Assembly (NCBI RefSeq): GCF_032484785.1
Contig: NZ_JAUETR010000001.1
Coordinates: 3,103,501-3,167,500 of the forward strand
Source: Bradyrhizobium sp. SZCCHNS1050
GTDB lineage: Bacteria > Pseudomonadota > Alphaproteobacteria > Rhizobiales > Xanthobacteraceae
Direction of reading: 5' to 3'
Length of the DNA: 64,000 nucleotides
This document shows, one piece after another, positions 36,776 through 46,617 of the stretch. Every line of letters starts with the position of its first letter. Positions within the stretch are counted from its first letter, which is position 1. A program made the position numbers and the translations under genes. The notes beneath the pieces were generated by a model, which saw only the letters and a program-made list of their open reading frames with translations, ran no database searches and had not been told where the DNA came from.

Positions 36776-37999
36776 ATGAAAAAAGACAGTGGGCTTTACC
36801 TATCTGCCCGTGAAGCTTCGGCAGAGCTCGCGATCTCGCCGGCCACCCTCTACGCCTATGTCAGCCGCGGACTGGTCCGCTCCGAGCCGTCTCCGAATTC
36901 GCGCAGCAACCGCTATCGCGCCGAGGACATCCGAGCCCTGAAGGAAAGGCGCGCACCGGCCCCCGAGCCGCGCGCCTTCCGCAGCTTCGATGCGGACCTC
37001 CCCGTGTTCGATTCCGCCGTGTCGACGATCACCGAAGCCGGTCCGATCTATCGCGGCGTCAATTGCGTCGACTTGGCCGTGCGCGGCACGCTGGAGCATG
37101 CTGCGACGCTGCTGTGGGACGTGACCGCGCTCGATCCGTTTGCGCCAGGCAACCTTCCGGCCGTGTCAGAGGAGATGGGTTTCATCGCCGATGCTGCGCG
37201 GCGCGCGGCGCCGATCGACCGCGCCATCGCGGTACTGGCGCTGGCGACACATGCTGATCCCGCGGCTTTCAACCGCGCGCCCGACGGTCGGGCGCTGGTC
37301 GGCGCGCGCATCGTTCGGCTTGTGGTCGCAACCATGTTGAACCAGCCAGCGTCAGCCGACCCGCTCCATGTTCAGGTCGCGCGGAGTTGGGCGCCCGGAC
37401 ATGAACATGCGCCGGACCTGATCCGCCGAACCCTGGTGCTGCTGGCCGATCATGAGCTGAACGCGTCGACCTTCACCGTCCGCTGTGCGGCGTCGACGGG
37501 CCTCAGCCTCTACGATGCCGTCATCGCGGGTCTTGCGGCGCTCAAGGGACCGCAGCACGGCGGCGCCGGCGTGCTGGCGTCGCAACTGGTGAAGGCACTC
37601 ATCGATCGCGATGTCGCGCCGCTGATCCGCGAGCGGGTGGCGCTCGGCGAGCGTTTCGCCGGTTTCGGCCACGGCGTTTACAAGCACGGCGACCCTCGCG
37701 CCATCTCGCTGCTGGAGGCGCTGACGCGCGCCGGTGCGCCGCGCAAATTCACCCGCGAGGTGCCCGAGCGGATCGCGGAAGCGACCGGCGAATTCGTGAA
37801 CATCGATTACGCGCTGGCCGTGCTGGTTCACAGCCTGCGGCTGCCCCCGGGAAGCGAGCTGGCGCTGTTCGCGATGGCGCGCTGCGTCGGCTGGATCGCC
37901 CATGCCTGCGAGCAGCTGCAGTTCGGCCGCCTGATCCGGCCGCGCGCCCGCTACACCGGACCCATCCCGGGGCGCGGCGCTACCCTGGAGACGCTCTAG
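36776..37999 (+). CDS. Citrate-synthase family protein with N-terminal MerR/excisionase-type HTH
   Basis: A 407-residue fusion. Residues about 7-60 form a winged helix-turn-helix of the MerR/excisionase type (LSAREASAELAISPATLYAYV then SRGLVRSEP and YRAEDIRALKE). The rest is a citrate-synthase fold with the triad kept: His in ADHELNASTF, His in GPQHGGAG, Asp in FVNIDYALAVLV. The protein may be both enzyme and autoregulator, or a regulator that senses a CoA or 2-oxoacid. The ATG at 36776 has no ribosome site and follows the octamers directly. The divergent paralogue lacks the HTH. Confidence 0.88.
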   Translation: MKKDSGLYLSAREASAELAISPATLYAYVSRGLVRSEPSPNSRSNRYRAEDIRALKERRAPAPEPRAFRSFDADLPVFDSAVSTITEAGPIYRGVNCVDLAVRGTLEHAATLLWDVTALDPFAPGNLPAVSEEMGFIADAARRAAPIDRAIAVLALATHADPAAFNRAPDGRALVGARIVRLVVATMLNQPASADPLHVQVARSWAPGHEHAPDLIRRTLVLLADHELNASTFTVRCAASTGLSLYDAVIAGLAALKGPQHGGAGVLASQLVKALIDRDVAPLIRERVALGERFAGFGHGVYKHGDPRAISLLEALTRAGAPRKFTREVPERIAEATGEFVNIDYALAVLVHSLRLPPGSELALFAMARCVGWIAHACEQLQFGRLIRPRARYTGPIPGRGATLETL

Positions 38000-38013
38000 C
38001 GACCGCCGTCCGC

Positions 38014-38670
38014 CTATTCCGCCGTGCCGGCCGCCAGCTGCGTTTCGCGTCGCTTCCGCACGAGCCACAGCACGAGCCAGACCACGATCGTGCCCGCGAC
38101 AGTCGCGATGATCCAGGTGGACTTGGCGATATGGCTATGATGCGGAATGCCGCCATAACGGTGCAACAGCTGCACGGCGAATACTCCGGGCAGGACATGG
38201 GCGCAGGCCCACAGCACGATGGCAGGGATGTTCACGGCGTAGAAGCGGGGCGGAGGGATGTCGAGCGCGCCGGCCGTGATCGGTACGACGGCGCGGATCG
38301 GCGCGATAAAGCGGGCGAAGAAGATCGCCAGGGTGCCGAAACGGTGGAACAGGGCCTCGCTCTGCGCCACCAGGCGCGGATAGTTCGAGAACGGCCAGCT
38401 CGTCAAGATCTCGCGCTGCCTGCGATGGCCGACCCAGAACGCCCCGCCGTCCCCCAGCACCGCGCCCAGGATCGCCGTCGCCAGCACCCATTGCAGGGTC
38501 AGCTCGCCGCCCGGAATCAATGCGCTCAGCGCCAGGATGATGGTCGTGCCTGGAACCACCGAGCCCACGATCGGGATCGCCTCCAGCAGGGCGGCCAGAA
38601 ACAGGGTGAGATAAGCCAGTCCCGCATGCGCTGAGACGAAGGCAATGAGGGGATCGAGCAGATGGGCCAC
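38014..38670 (-). CDS. DedA-family membrane protein
   Basis: A 218-residue DedA protein with five to six helices, including the conserved ALLEAIPIVGSVVPGTTIIL and the re-entrant motif region FFARFIAPIRAVVPITAGAL. DedA proteins act as lipid flippases (undecaprenyl-phosphate or phospholipid) needed for envelope upkeep. The start is a GTG at 38670 with AGGAA 5 nt upstream; upstream codons to 38814 are not conserved-looking. Convergent with the HTH-citrate synthase at 14 bp. Confidence 0.93.
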   Translation of the reverse strand: MAHLLDPLIAFVSAHAGLAYLTLFLAALLEAIPIVGSVVPGTTIILALSALIPGGELTLQWVLATAILGAVLGDGGAFWVGHRRQREILTSWPFSNYPRLVAQSEALFHRFGTLAIFFARFIAPIRAVVPITAGALDIPPPRFYAVNIPAIVLWACAHVLPGVFAVQLLHRYGGIPHHSHIAKSTWIIATVAGTIVVWLVLWLVRKRRETQLAAGTAE

Positions 38671-38965
38671 GCGGTTCCTGTTGGTACAGAGGGTGGGCGG
38701 GGAGCTCCTCGATAAGTAGGAACCCCGGCTCGGGGTGCCACGTCGAGATCCCGAGAAGAGCCGGTGGGCGAAAAGGTGGCACGATTCGCAGGGCAGCCTT
38801 TCGAAAACGGCCACTCATGCCTATCTCGATGATATAACGACGGAACTTTGATCAAGGCTTAGGCTTCTGCCCGCGCGTGCTCTCTGCTAGGCTGGCGTCG
38901 AAGCCCTTCAACCGCAGCCAAACATGAAATCTGGTTTCGGGAATGCCCGGGACCTCGGAGGATGA

Positions 38966-39964
38966 ATGACGACCGCCGCTACGACCAATGCGCAGGAGAT
39001 GACCGGTGTGCCCGACATGAAGGTGTCGGTGCGGCAGGTGTTCGGGATCGACAGCGACCTTGAGGTGCCGGCCTTTTCCGCAAGCGACCCGCATGTTCCC
39101 GAAGTCGACGCCGACTACCGCTTCGACCGCGCCACCACCCTTGCGATCCTGGCTGGCTTCGCCAAGAACCGCCGCGTGATGGTGACTGGTTACCATGGGA
39201 CGGGCAAGTCGACTCATATCGAGCAGGTCGCGGCGCGACTCAACTGGCCCTGCGTGCGCGTCAACCTCGACAGCCATATCAGCCGCATCGACCTCGTCGG
39301 CAAGGACGCGATCGTGGTGAAGGACGGCAAGCAGGTCACCGAATTTCGCGACGGCATCCTGCCCTGGGCGCTGCAGCACAACGTCGCACTGGTGTTCGAC
39401 GAATATGATGCCGGCCGCCCCGACGTGATGTTCGTGATCCAGCGCGTGCTCGAAGTGTCGGGCCGCCTGACCCTGCTCGACCAGAACAAGGTCATCAAGC
39501 CGCACCCGGCGTTCCGTCTGTTCGCGACCGCCAACACCATCGGGCTCGGCGACACTTCGGGCCTCTATCACGGCACCCAGCAGATCAACCAGGGCCAGAT
39601 GGACCGCTGGTCGATCGTCACCACGCTCAACTACCTCGCCCATGACGAGGAGGTCGAGATCGTGCTGGCCAAGGCCAAGCACTATCAGAACCCCCAGGGC
39701 CGCGACACCGTCAACAAGATGGTGCGGCTCGCCGACCTCACGCGCAACGCCTTCGCGAATGGCGATCTGTCGACGGTGATGAGCCCGCGCACGGTGATCA
39801 CCTGGGCCGAGAACGCCGAGATCTTCAGTGACATCGGCTTCGCCTTCCGTGTGACGTTCCTCAACAAGTGCGACGAGCTCGAGCGTCCGCTGGTCGCGGA
39901 ATTCTATCAGCGCTGCTTCAATGCGGAGCTGCCGGAATCCTCCATCAACGTGGCGCTGAGCTGA
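38966..39964 (+). CDS. cobS: Cobaltochelatase subunit CobS
   Basis: A 332-residue AAA+ ATPase subunit of the aerobic cobaltochelatase that inserts cobalt into hydrogenobyrinic acid a,c-diamide with CobN and CobT. The N-terminus is [17 protein letters not shown]; Walker A is [13 protein letters not shown] near residue 78, Walker B is [10 protein letters not shown], and [14 protein letters not shown] is sensor 1. The ATG at 38966 fits. It leads directly to cobT, with a palindromic repeat between. cobN is not in the window. Confidence 0.97.
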   Translation: MTTAATTNAQEMTGVPDMKVSVRQVFGIDSDLEVPAFSASDPHVPEVDADYRFDRATTLAILAGFAKNRRVMVTGYHGTGKSTHIEQVAARLNWPCVRVNLDSHISRIDLVGKDAIVVKDGKQVTEFRDGILPWALQHNVALVFDEYDAGRPDVMFVIQRVLEVSGRLTLLDQNKVIKPHPAFRLFATANTIGLGDTSGLYHGTQQINQGQMDRWSIVTTLNYLAHDEEVEIVLAKAKHYQNPQGRDTVNKMVRLADLTRNAFANGDLSTVMSPRTVITWAENAEIFSDIGFAFRVTFLNKCDELERPLVAEFYQRCFNAELPESSINVALS

Positions 39965-39973
39965 CACACCGGC

Positions 39974-40091
39974 GTCGTTCTGGCCTCGGGCCGGGACCCA
40001 TACGCCGCGGCCTCTCTCGTCGGGTGATGCGGGAGAGCGAGTGCGAACAAACGAACGCCGGTGGTTATCGGGCCTGGCGTTCGCCGGGACG
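39974..40091. repeat. Palindromic repeat between cobS and cobT
   Basis: Arms GTCGTTCTGGCCTCGGGCCGGGACCCATA (39974-40002) and the complement of 40063-40091 match the repeat at 3811-3927. It ends 18 bp before the cobT ATG, so it is inside the operon message. It may weaken or delay cobT expression; that is inference. Confidence 0.75.
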
Positions 40092-40108
40092 ATAGCCGCA
40101 GGAATCAG

Positions 40109-42010
40109 ATGACCACACCGAGCAACAAGCCCCGTCCTGGCGTCAAGGAAGCACCGACCGAACCTTTCAAGAGGTCGGTCACGGGGTGCCTGCGCGCGAT
40201 CGCCAGGGCGCCTGAGCTCGAAGTCTCCTTCGCGGCCGAGCGTCCCGGCCTCGCGCCGGGCAAGGCCCGGCTGCCGGAGCCGGCGCGCAAGATGACCAAG
40301 CGCGACGCCGCCGTCGTGCGCGGCCATGCCGACTCGATCGCGCTGAAGCTCGCCTGCCATGATCCGAAGATCCATCGCAAGCTGATCCCGGGCAATCCGC
40401 AGGCGCGTGGCGTGTTCGAGGCGGTCGAGCAGGCGCGTGTCGAGGCGATCGGTGCAAAACGCATGGCCGGCGTCGCCAAGAATCTCACGGCGATGCTCGA
40501 TGACCACTTCCATCGCGGCAAGTATGACGAGATCACCGACCGCGCCGACGCACCGCTGTCGGATGCGCTGGCGATGCTGGTGCGCGAGCGGCTGACCGGC
40601 ATGGCGCCGCCGAACGCGGCGCGCAAGGTGGTCGATCTCTGGCGTCCGTTCCTCGAGGACAGGATCGGCCAGCGCCTCGATGAGCTCGGCCGTTTCACCG
40701 AGGACCAGGCCAAGTTCGGCGACCTGGTTCACGATCTGCTCTCGGCGCTGGATCTCGGCGACGAGCGCAACGCGGATTCGGAAGAGGACGAGGACAACGA
40801 CGACAATCGCGACGGCGACAATGAGCAGTCCGGCGCCGAGGGCTCGCCGGATTCCGACGCTGCCCAGGAGATGAGCGCCGACCAGGCGCAGACGACGTCG
40901 GACGAGATGTCGGAGAGCGCGATGGAGGCGGCCCAGGCCTCGGCGTCTGACACGCTCGACGACGGCGAACTCGGCGACGACGAGACGCCGGGCGAGGCGA
41001 CGCGTCCGAACCGCGGCGGCGCCAACGAGCCGCGCGGCCCCGAATATCACGCCTTCGCGCCGAAATTCGACGAGGTCATTGCCGCGGAAGACCTGTGCGA
41101 CCATGACGAGCTGGAGCGGTTGCGCTCCTATCTCGACAAGCAGCTCGCGCATCTGCAGGGCATCGTGGCGCGGCTCGCCAACCGGCTGCAGCGCCGGCTG
41201 ATGGCGCAGCAGAACCGCGCCTGGGAGTTCGATCTCGAGGAGGGCATCCTCGATCCGGCGCGGCTGTCGCGCGTCGTCATCGACCCCTATCAGCCGTTGT
41301 CGTTCATGCGTGAGAAGGAAGCGACTTTCCGCGACACCGTGGTGACGCTGCTGCTCGACAATTCCGGCTCGATGCGTGGGCGGCCGATCACGGTGGCCGC
41401 GACCTGCGCCGACATTCTCGCGCGCACGCTGGAGCGCTGCGGCGTCAAGGTCGAGATCCTCGGATTCACGACGCGGGCGTGGAAGGGCGGACAGTCGCGC
41501 GAGGCGTGGCTTGCCGCCGGCAAGCCGGCCAATCCCGGCCGCCTCAACGACCTCCGCCACATCATCTACAAATCGGCCGATGCGCCGTGGCGGCGGGCGC
41601 GCAAGAATCTCGGTCTGATGATGCGCGAGGGGTTGTTGAAAGAGAACATCGACGGCGAGGCGCTCGACTGGGCGCACAAGCGCCTGCTCGGGCGTGCCGA
41701 GCAGCGCAAGATCCTGATGATGATCTCGGACGGTGCGCCGGTCGATGACTCCACGCTGTCGGTCAATCCCGGTAACTATCTCGAGCGGCATCTGCGCCAC
41801 ATCATCGAGGAGATCGAGACTCGCTCGCCGGTCGAGCTGATCGCGATCGGCATCGGCCACGACGTCACGCGCTACTACCGTCGCGCGGTGACCATCGTCG
41901 ATGCCGAGGAGCTCGGTGGCGCCATCACCGAGAAGCTCGCCGAATTGTTCACGGAGACCCACGCGGCGCCGCAGCCTGCGCCGGGGCAAAAGCGCAGGCT
42001 GCATTCGTAA
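40109..42010 (+). CDS. cobT: Cobaltochelatase subunit CobT
   Basis: A 633-residue CobT. The N-terminal part ([19 protein letters not shown]) is a CobT-specific helical domain; residues about 225-310 are acidic and of low complexity ([16 protein letters not shown]); the C-terminal vWA domain has an intact MIDAS ([11 protein letters not shown]) and acts as the AAA+ partner of CobS. The ATG at 40109 follows AGGAA closely. No sign of damage. Confidence 0.95.
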   Translation: MTTPSNKPRPGVKEAPTEPFKRSVTGCLRAIARAPELEVSFAAERPGLAPGKARLPEPARKMTKRDAAVVRGHADSIALKLACHDPKIHRKLIPGNPQARGVFEAVEQARVEAIGAKRMAGVAKNLTAMLDDHFHRGKYDEITDRADAPLSDALAMLVRERLTGMAPPNAARKVVDLWRPFLEDRIGQRLDELGRFTEDQAKFGDLVHDLLSALDLGDERNADSEEDEDNDDNRDGDNEQSGAEGSPDSDAAQEMSADQAQTTSDEMSESAMEAAQASASDTLDDGELGDDETPGEATRPNRGGANEPRGPEYHAFAPKFDEVIAAEDLCDHDELERLRSYLDKQLAHLQGIVARLANRLQRRLMAQQNRAWEFDLEEGILDPARLSRVVIDPYQPLSFMREKEATFRDTVVTLLLDNSGSMRGRPITVAATCADILARTLERCGVKVEILGFTTRAWKGGQSREAWLAAGKPANPGRLNDLRHIIYKSADAPWRRARKNLGLMMREGLLKENIDGEALDWAHKRLLGRAEQRKILMMISDGAPVDDSTLSVNPGNYLERHLRHIIEEIETRSPVELIAIGIGHDVTRYYRRAVTIVDAEELGGAITEKLAELFTETHAAPQPAPGQKRRLHS

Positions 42011-42017
42011 GCGGCCG

Positions 42018-42062
42018 TCGGCCGGCTGCGTCCCTCCTCCGGCTCGGAGGAGGTGGGGGAGG
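42018..42062. repeat. Short GC-rich palindrome after cobT
   Basis: CCTCCTCCGGCTCGGAGGAGG is a perfect hairpin followed by TGGGGGAGGGGG. It resembles half of the repeats at 18241 and 26743, and lies between cobT and the phytase-like gene on the same strand. It may be a terminator without a T run. Confidence 0.5.
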
Positions 42063-42076
42063 GGGCTCCGCTAACG

Positions 42077-43153
42077 ATGTCGCTGCAGGCGATTGCCGAC
42101 CGCAGGCGCTTTCTTGCGCTGACCATCGGCGGAGTGTCGGCATTCGCATGGTCCAGGACGGCTGTTGCGCAGCTTGCGCCGGCGCCGGTTCGCAGACGCG
42201 TCACCATTGACGAGCACTCCGTCACATCGGCGGTCAAGATCGAGGTCAACGCGCGACCGCTGCCCTCGTTCGACCTCCGCGATCGGACGCATCTGCGCTT
42301 CGGGATGCTGCAATATCGCAGCGGCGTGGCGCTGACCTCGTCCTTTCCCGGCTTTGGCGGCCTGTCCGGCATCCGGCTCGATGCCAAGGGTGAACGCTTC
42401 CTCGCGGTCAGCGACAAGGGCGGCTGGTTCACTGGCCGCATTGCCTATTCCGGCCGCGAGATCGCGGGGCTCGCCGATGTCGAAGCGGCGCCGCTGCTTG
42501 GTCTGGACGGACGTCCCATCACCGATCGCGGTTGGTATGATTCCGAGTCGCTCGCGCGCGATGGAGACATCGTCTATGTCGGCCTCGAACGCGTCAACCA
42601 GCTCTTGCGCTACGACTTCGCCAAGGGTGGAACCGGCGCGCGCGGCGAGATCGTGCCGCTGCCGCCGGCCGCCAAGCGGCTACCCCACAACAAGGGACTG
42701 GAGGCGTTGGTGGTCGTGCCGAAGGGCCTGCCGCTCGCCGGCACCCTGATCGCGCTCTCCGAGCGCGGTCTGGACCCGAACGGCAATCTGCTGGCCTTCC
42801 TGATCGGCGGACCGGCCGCGGGACAGTTCAGCATCGTTCGCAGCAACGACTTCGATGTCAGCGATGCCGTGCTGCTGCCGTCGGGCGATCTTCTGGTACT
42901 CGAACGCAAGTTCTCGCTGTTCAACGGGGTCGGCATTCGAATCCGCCGGCTGACGCTGGCGCAGATTGCGCCGGGCGCGCTGGTCGATGGTCCGGCGATC
43001 TTCTCCGCCGATCTCGGCCAGGAGATCGACAATCTCGAGGGCATCGATGCGCATGTGACGCCGGAGGGCGAGACCGTGCTGACGCTGGTGTCCGACGACA
43101 ACTTCTCGATGATCCAGCGCACGCTCCTGCTGCAGTTCACGCTGATGGAGTGA
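42077..43153 (+). CDS. Esterase-like phytase-family protein, Tat-exported
   Basis: A 358-residue protein. The N-terminus has a twin-arginine signal (DRRRFLALTIGG, followed by a hydrophobic stretch and AVAQ). The body is a beta-propeller of the esterase-like phytase family, with LSGIRLDAKGERFLAVSDKGGW, NKGLEALVVVPKG and FEVDNLEGI-like IDNLEGIDA. Such proteins bind calcium and may hydrolyse phosphate esters; activity is not proven for most. The ATG at 42077 begins the signal; an upstream ATG at 42053 would add an unlikely stretch. Stands alone. Confidence 0.85.
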   Translation: MSLQAIADRRRFLALTIGGVSAFAWSRTAVAQLAPAPVRRRVTIDEHSVTSAVKIEVNARPLPSFDLRDRTHLRFGMLQYRSGVALTSSFPGFGGLSGIRLDAKGERFLAVSDKGGWFTGRIAYSGREIAGLADVEAAPLLGLDGRPITDRGWYDSESLARDGDIVYVGLERVNQLLRYDFAKGGTGARGEIVPLPPAAKRLPHNKGLEALVVVPKGLPLAGTLIALSERGLDPNGNLLAFLIGGPAAGQFSIVRSNDFDVSDAVLLPSGDLLVLERKFSLFNGVGIRIRRLTLAQIAPGALVDGPAIFSADLGQEIDNLEGIDAHVTPEGETVLTLVSDDNFSMIQRTLLLQFTLME

Positions 43154-43256
43154 GCTGCGACACCGCTGCGGCGGCTCGCGTTGACCGCGGCTCGTCCATG
43201 ATCGACACTCGCGGCCATCAGATCATCGCGTCAACGGTCACAGCCTGGAACTCAGC

Positions 43257-44369
43257 ATGAGCGCCCTGTTCACTCCGATCAAGCTGCGCAGTCTCGAACT
43301 CGCCAACCGCATCATGGTGTCGCCGATGTGCCAGTACTCGGCCGATAATGGCGCGGCCAATGACTGGCACTTCACCCACATCAACACGCTGGCGCTGTCG
43401 GGCGCGGCGATGTTCTGCATCGAGGCGACGCATGTCGAGCCGATCGGGCGCATCACTCCCGGCTGTCTCGGGTTGTGGGACGATGTGACGGAAGCTGCGC
43501 TGAAGCCGATCCTGGCCTCGGTTCGCAAACATTCGAAGGCTGCGGTTGCGATGCAGCTCGCCCATGCCGGCCGCAAGGGCTCCAGCCACAAGCCGTGGGA
43601 TGGCGGACAGCAGATTCCGCTCGCGGACGGCGGATGGCAGACGGTCGCGCCGTCGGCCTTGCCGCACAAGGAGGGCGAGCTCGCGCCGGAGGCGCTCGAT
43701 CTCGCGGGCCTGGCCCGCATTCGCGATGCGTTCGTTTCCGCATCGCAGCGGGCGGCGCGGCTCGGCATCGACGCGATCGAGCTCCACGGCGCGCATGGCT
43801 ATCTGTTGCATCAGTTTCTGTCGCCGATCGCCAACCAGCGCACCGACAGCTATGGCGGGTCTCTGGAGAATCGCATGCGCTTTCCGCTCGAAGTTTACGA
43901 TGCGGTGCGCGCCGTCTTCCCTGCGGACAAGCCGGTCGGCATGCGCGTCTCGGCCACCGACTGGGTCGACGGCGGCTGGGATCTCGATCAGACCATCATA
44001 TTTGCGCAAGCGCTGAAGCACCGCGGCGCCGATTGGATCGACGTCTCCTCGGGCGGCGTGTCGCCGTTGCAGAAGATCACGCTCGGACCCGGCTATCAGG
44101 TACCGTTCGCCGCGGCCGTGAAACAGGCGACGGGGCTTCCCACCATTGCGGTCGGTCTCATCACGCAGGCGCAGCAGGCCGAGGAGATCGTGGCCTCGGG
44201 CAAGGCCGACATGGTCGCGCTGGCCCGCGGCATGCTCTATGACCCGCGCTGGGGCTGGCACGCGGCAGCGGAGCTCGGCGGACAAGTCGCCGCACCTCCG
44301 CAATATTGGCGTTCGCAGCCGTCGACGCAGAAGGAGCTGTTCGGCAAGACGACGTTCGGCGCACGCTGA
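43257..44369 (+). CDS. Old yellow enzyme family oxidoreductase (YqjM-like)
   Basis: A 370-residue FMN enzyme of the NADH:flavin oxidoreductase/NADH oxidase family. Hallmarks are LANRIMVSPMCQYSA, with Cys and Tyr typical of the YqjM/thermophilic-like group, IELHGAHGYLLHQFLSP and RTDSYGGSLENRMRF (active His-x-x-His region in the first). It reduces activated C=C bonds using NADPH. No other gene shows its natural substrate. It is followed by a luciferase-like gene on the same strand 217 bp later. Confidence 0.93.
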   Translation: MSALFTPIKLRSLELANRIMVSPMCQYSADNGAANDWHFTHINTLALSGAAMFCIEATHVEPIGRITPGCLGLWDDVTEAALKPILASVRKHSKAAVAMQLAHAGRKGSSHKPWDGGQQIPLADGGWQTVAPSALPHKEGELAPEALDLAGLARIRDAFVSASQRAARLGIDAIELHGAHGYLLHQFLSPIANQRTDSYGGSLENRMRFPLEVYDAVRAVFPADKPVGMRVSATDWVDGGWDLDQTIIFAQALKHRGADWIDVSSGGVSPLQKITLGPGYQVPFAAAVKQATGLPTIAVGLITQAQQAEEIVASGKADMVALARGMLYDPRWGWHAAAELGGQVAAPPQYWRSQPSTQKELFGKTTFGAR

Positions 44370-44586
44370 CGTGCAATTGATGACCGCAATGTTGCGCATC
44401 AGCGTTGCAAAATTCTGCGGTCATCATTCCGCCCGCGACACGGCTGACGATTGTCGCTGTCCGACGAAGTGCTAGACTTCGCAGACCACGTGCGGCGATG
44501 CCGACTCGTCTGGTCGTGTTTCGTCTCGCGTGACGATGAGCGCATCACGAAGATGCGCCGCAATACAAACGCGAGAGGAAAGCGCC

Positions 44587-45687
44587 ATGGAAATCGGATA
44601 TTTCACGATGCCCTCGCATCCGCCGGAGTGCGGATTGAAGGAGGGGCAGGAATGGGATCTGCAGGTCCTGCGGTGGCTCGACGAGCTCGGCTATCAGGAA
44701 GCCTGGATCGGCGAGCATCACACCGCGCCCTGGGAGCCGCACCCGGCACCCGACCTGATTCTGGCGCAGGCCTTCCGTGAAACCAAGAACATCCGGCTCG
44801 GGCCCGGCGGCTTCCTGCTGCCCTATCATCACCCGGCCGAGCTCGCCAATCGCGTCGCGATGCTCGATCACCTCTCCGACGGCCGGCTCAATTTCGGCAT
44901 TGCCGCATCCGGCCTGCCGAGCGACTGGGCGATGTTCAACGTCGACGGCATGAGCGGCCAGAACCGCGAGATGACGCGCGAGGCGCTGGAGATCATCCTG
45001 AAGATGTGGTCCGAGGACGCGCCATGGACGTACAAGGGCAAGTACTGGACGGTGACCAAGCCCGACGTGATGTTCGACTTCCTCAAGCCGCACATCAAGC
45101 CGGTGCAGGCGCCGCATCCGCCGATCGGCGTCGCCGGCCTGTCGAAGAACTCCGATACGCTGAAGCTCGCCGGTGAGCGTGGCTTCATCCCGATGAGCCT
45201 CAACCTCAACCCCGCCTATGTGTCGTCGCACTGGGACTCCGTCGAGGCCGGCGCCGCGAAGTCCGGTCGCAAGCCCAGCCGCAGCGATTGGCGGCTGGTG
45301 CGCGAGGTGTTCGTCGCCGATACGGACGAGGAAGCCTGGCGTTTGTCCTCCGGCGACATGATGGGACGGATGATGGGCGAGTACTTCCTGCCCCTGCTCG
45401 GTCATTTCGGCTTCAAGGACTATCTGAAGCACTCACCCGACGTGCCCGATTCCGACGTGACGGTGGACTATTGCGCCAGGCGCAACTGGATCGTCGGCTC
45501 GCCGGCGACGGTGACCGAGAAGATCGAGAAGATCTGGCATGAGGTCGGCGGCTTCGGCACGCTGTGCGTGTTCGGCTTCGACTACAAGCACAGGCCGGAA
45601 GCCTGGCACAACTCGCTGCGCCTGTTGAAGCAGGAGGTGATGCCGAGATTGAGCCACCTCAATGCCGGCCTCACCAAGGCCGCCTAG
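44587..45687 (+). CDS. LLM-class flavin-dependent oxidoreductase
   Basis: A 366-residue bacterial luciferase-like monooxygenase. Hallmarks are EAWIGEHHTAPW, LGPGGFLLPYHHPAELANRVAMLD split as short motifs, RLNFGIAASGLPSDWAMF and VGSPATVTEKIEKIW. It uses FMNH2 from a separate reductase to oxidise a substrate with oxygen. The ATG at 44587 follows AGAGGAAAGCGCC. Its product is not known; alkane or sulfur-compound oxidation are possibilities. Confidence 0.92.
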   Translation: MEIGYFTMPSHPPECGLKEGQEWDLQVLRWLDELGYQEAWIGEHHTAPWEPHPAPDLILAQAFRETKNIRLGPGGFLLPYHHPAELANRVAMLDHLSDGRLNFGIAASGLPSDWAMFNVDGMSGQNREMTREALEIILKMWSEDAPWTYKGKYWTVTKPDVMFDFLKPHIKPVQAPHPPIGVAGLSKNSDTLKLAGERGFIPMSLNLNPAYVSSHWDSVEAGAAKSGRKPSRSDWRLVREVFVADTDEEAWRLSSGDMMGRMMGEYFLPLLGHFGFKDYLKHSPDVPDSDVTVDYCARRNWIVGSPATVTEKIEKIWHEVGGFGTLCVFGFDYKHRPEAWHNSLRLLKQEVMPRLSHLNAGLTKAA

Positions 45688-45697
45688 TCTCTCTTGG

Positions 45698-45734
45698 CGC
45701 CAGCATTCACCCTCCCTTTCGGGCAATGCTGGCG
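45698..45734. terminator. Perfect 10-bp hairpin after the LLM gene
   Basis: CGCCAGCATT at 45698-45707 pairs exactly with AATGCTGGCG at 45725-45734, 11 bp after the stop codon. There is no T run, only TCAAAAG. A terminator or mRNA-stability role is likely. Confidence 0.5.
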
Positions 45735-45872
45735 TCAAAAGAAATGTAGCTAAAATTTTCGCGCGAGTGCAGCTTCAGATTTGACGTTTGGGTGACGGTC
45801 TCGCCGTTAGGACGGATCCAGGCGTCGAATCCGCCGCATGCGTGTGGCGGGTCTGACATTTGGGGGCAGGTC

Positions 45873-46295
45873 ATGCGGTTTCGCGTCAGGAAGTTTGCCC
45901 ATATCCTCGAACGCTCGGGTCTGGCTCTGGCGGGCGCCGCCTGCGGCGTCTTCGTCGGGGCCCATGTCGGCTCCAGCGTTCCGTTGCTGACCACACAGGG
46001 CTTCCTGATCGTGATGATGCTGTCTGGGGCACTGGGCTTCTATCTCGGCATCGACACGCCGCAACTGCCTTTTCATCCTCATGAGGAGAACTCGCCGGAG
46101 GCGAAGATCGATACGGCCGAATTTCTGAGCGCCTTCGGGACCTTCCTCGCAACCCTCACGGCGTTCTTCGCCGTTGCCATCATCATCCTGCGCGAAGATC
46201 CGCACATCGTCTGGACGTCGCTGATCATGGTCGGCTGGATCATCGGCGTGATCATGCAGATCGTTTCCGGCGCGATCGCCCGTCTGCGGCGCTGA
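45873..46295 (+). CDS. Small membrane protein, unknown function
   Basis: A 140-residue protein with about four helices: LALAGAACGVFVGAHVGSS, FLIVMMLSGALGFYLGI, FLATLTAFFAVAIIIL and LIMVGWIIGVIMQIVSG. Between the second and third is a short charged loop (PFHPHEENSPEAKID). I do not recognise the family. The ATG at 45873 is preferred; upstream codons have no coding character. Spaced from both neighbours, probably its own unit. Confidence 0.65.
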   Translation: MRFRVRKFAHILERSGLALAGAACGVFVGAHVGSSVPLLTTQGFLIVMMLSGALGFYLGIDTPQLPFHPHEENSPEAKIDTAEFLSAFGTFLATLTAFFAVAIIILREDPHIVWTSLIMVGWIIGVIMQIVSGAIARLRR

Positions 46296-46617
46296 TTTTC
46301 CCTGTTCAATTTTTGGGCTAACGCTGTCGCGAGTTTCATCTTGCGGCGGCGATTATGATCGTGTGAGCCTTTGCATCAGGGGCTCGACCTGTGATGCCGC
46401 GTCGTTCGTGGACGCATTGCGCGACCGACACAGGTCCTGGCGGCGTTTCCAAAGCGTTGCCCGCGGTCGTATTGGAGCCGTTCTACAGCGCTGCGCGCGG
46501 ACGATCCAACAGTCCATGCGCCCAGAGCAGGCATCACATCAGAAGCTGCATGGCGATATCGCGCACCTTGGCGCGCTTGATGCATCGCGGCCGGCAATGA
46601 CATTTGGGAAGTTCATC
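46296..46617. other. Gap before the ABC transporter operon
   Basis: A 322-bp stretch that should hold the promoter of the transporter genes. The open frame that runs through it into the binding protein has no coding character. No clear promoter or RNA gene could be read. Confidence 0.4.

Noticed and set aside
38852-42004. 1050-codon open frame on the minus strand across cobS and cobT
   Set aside because: It is antisense to two clear genes; long antisense frames are expected at this GC content, and its residues (His, Arg, Gly, Val rich) match no family.
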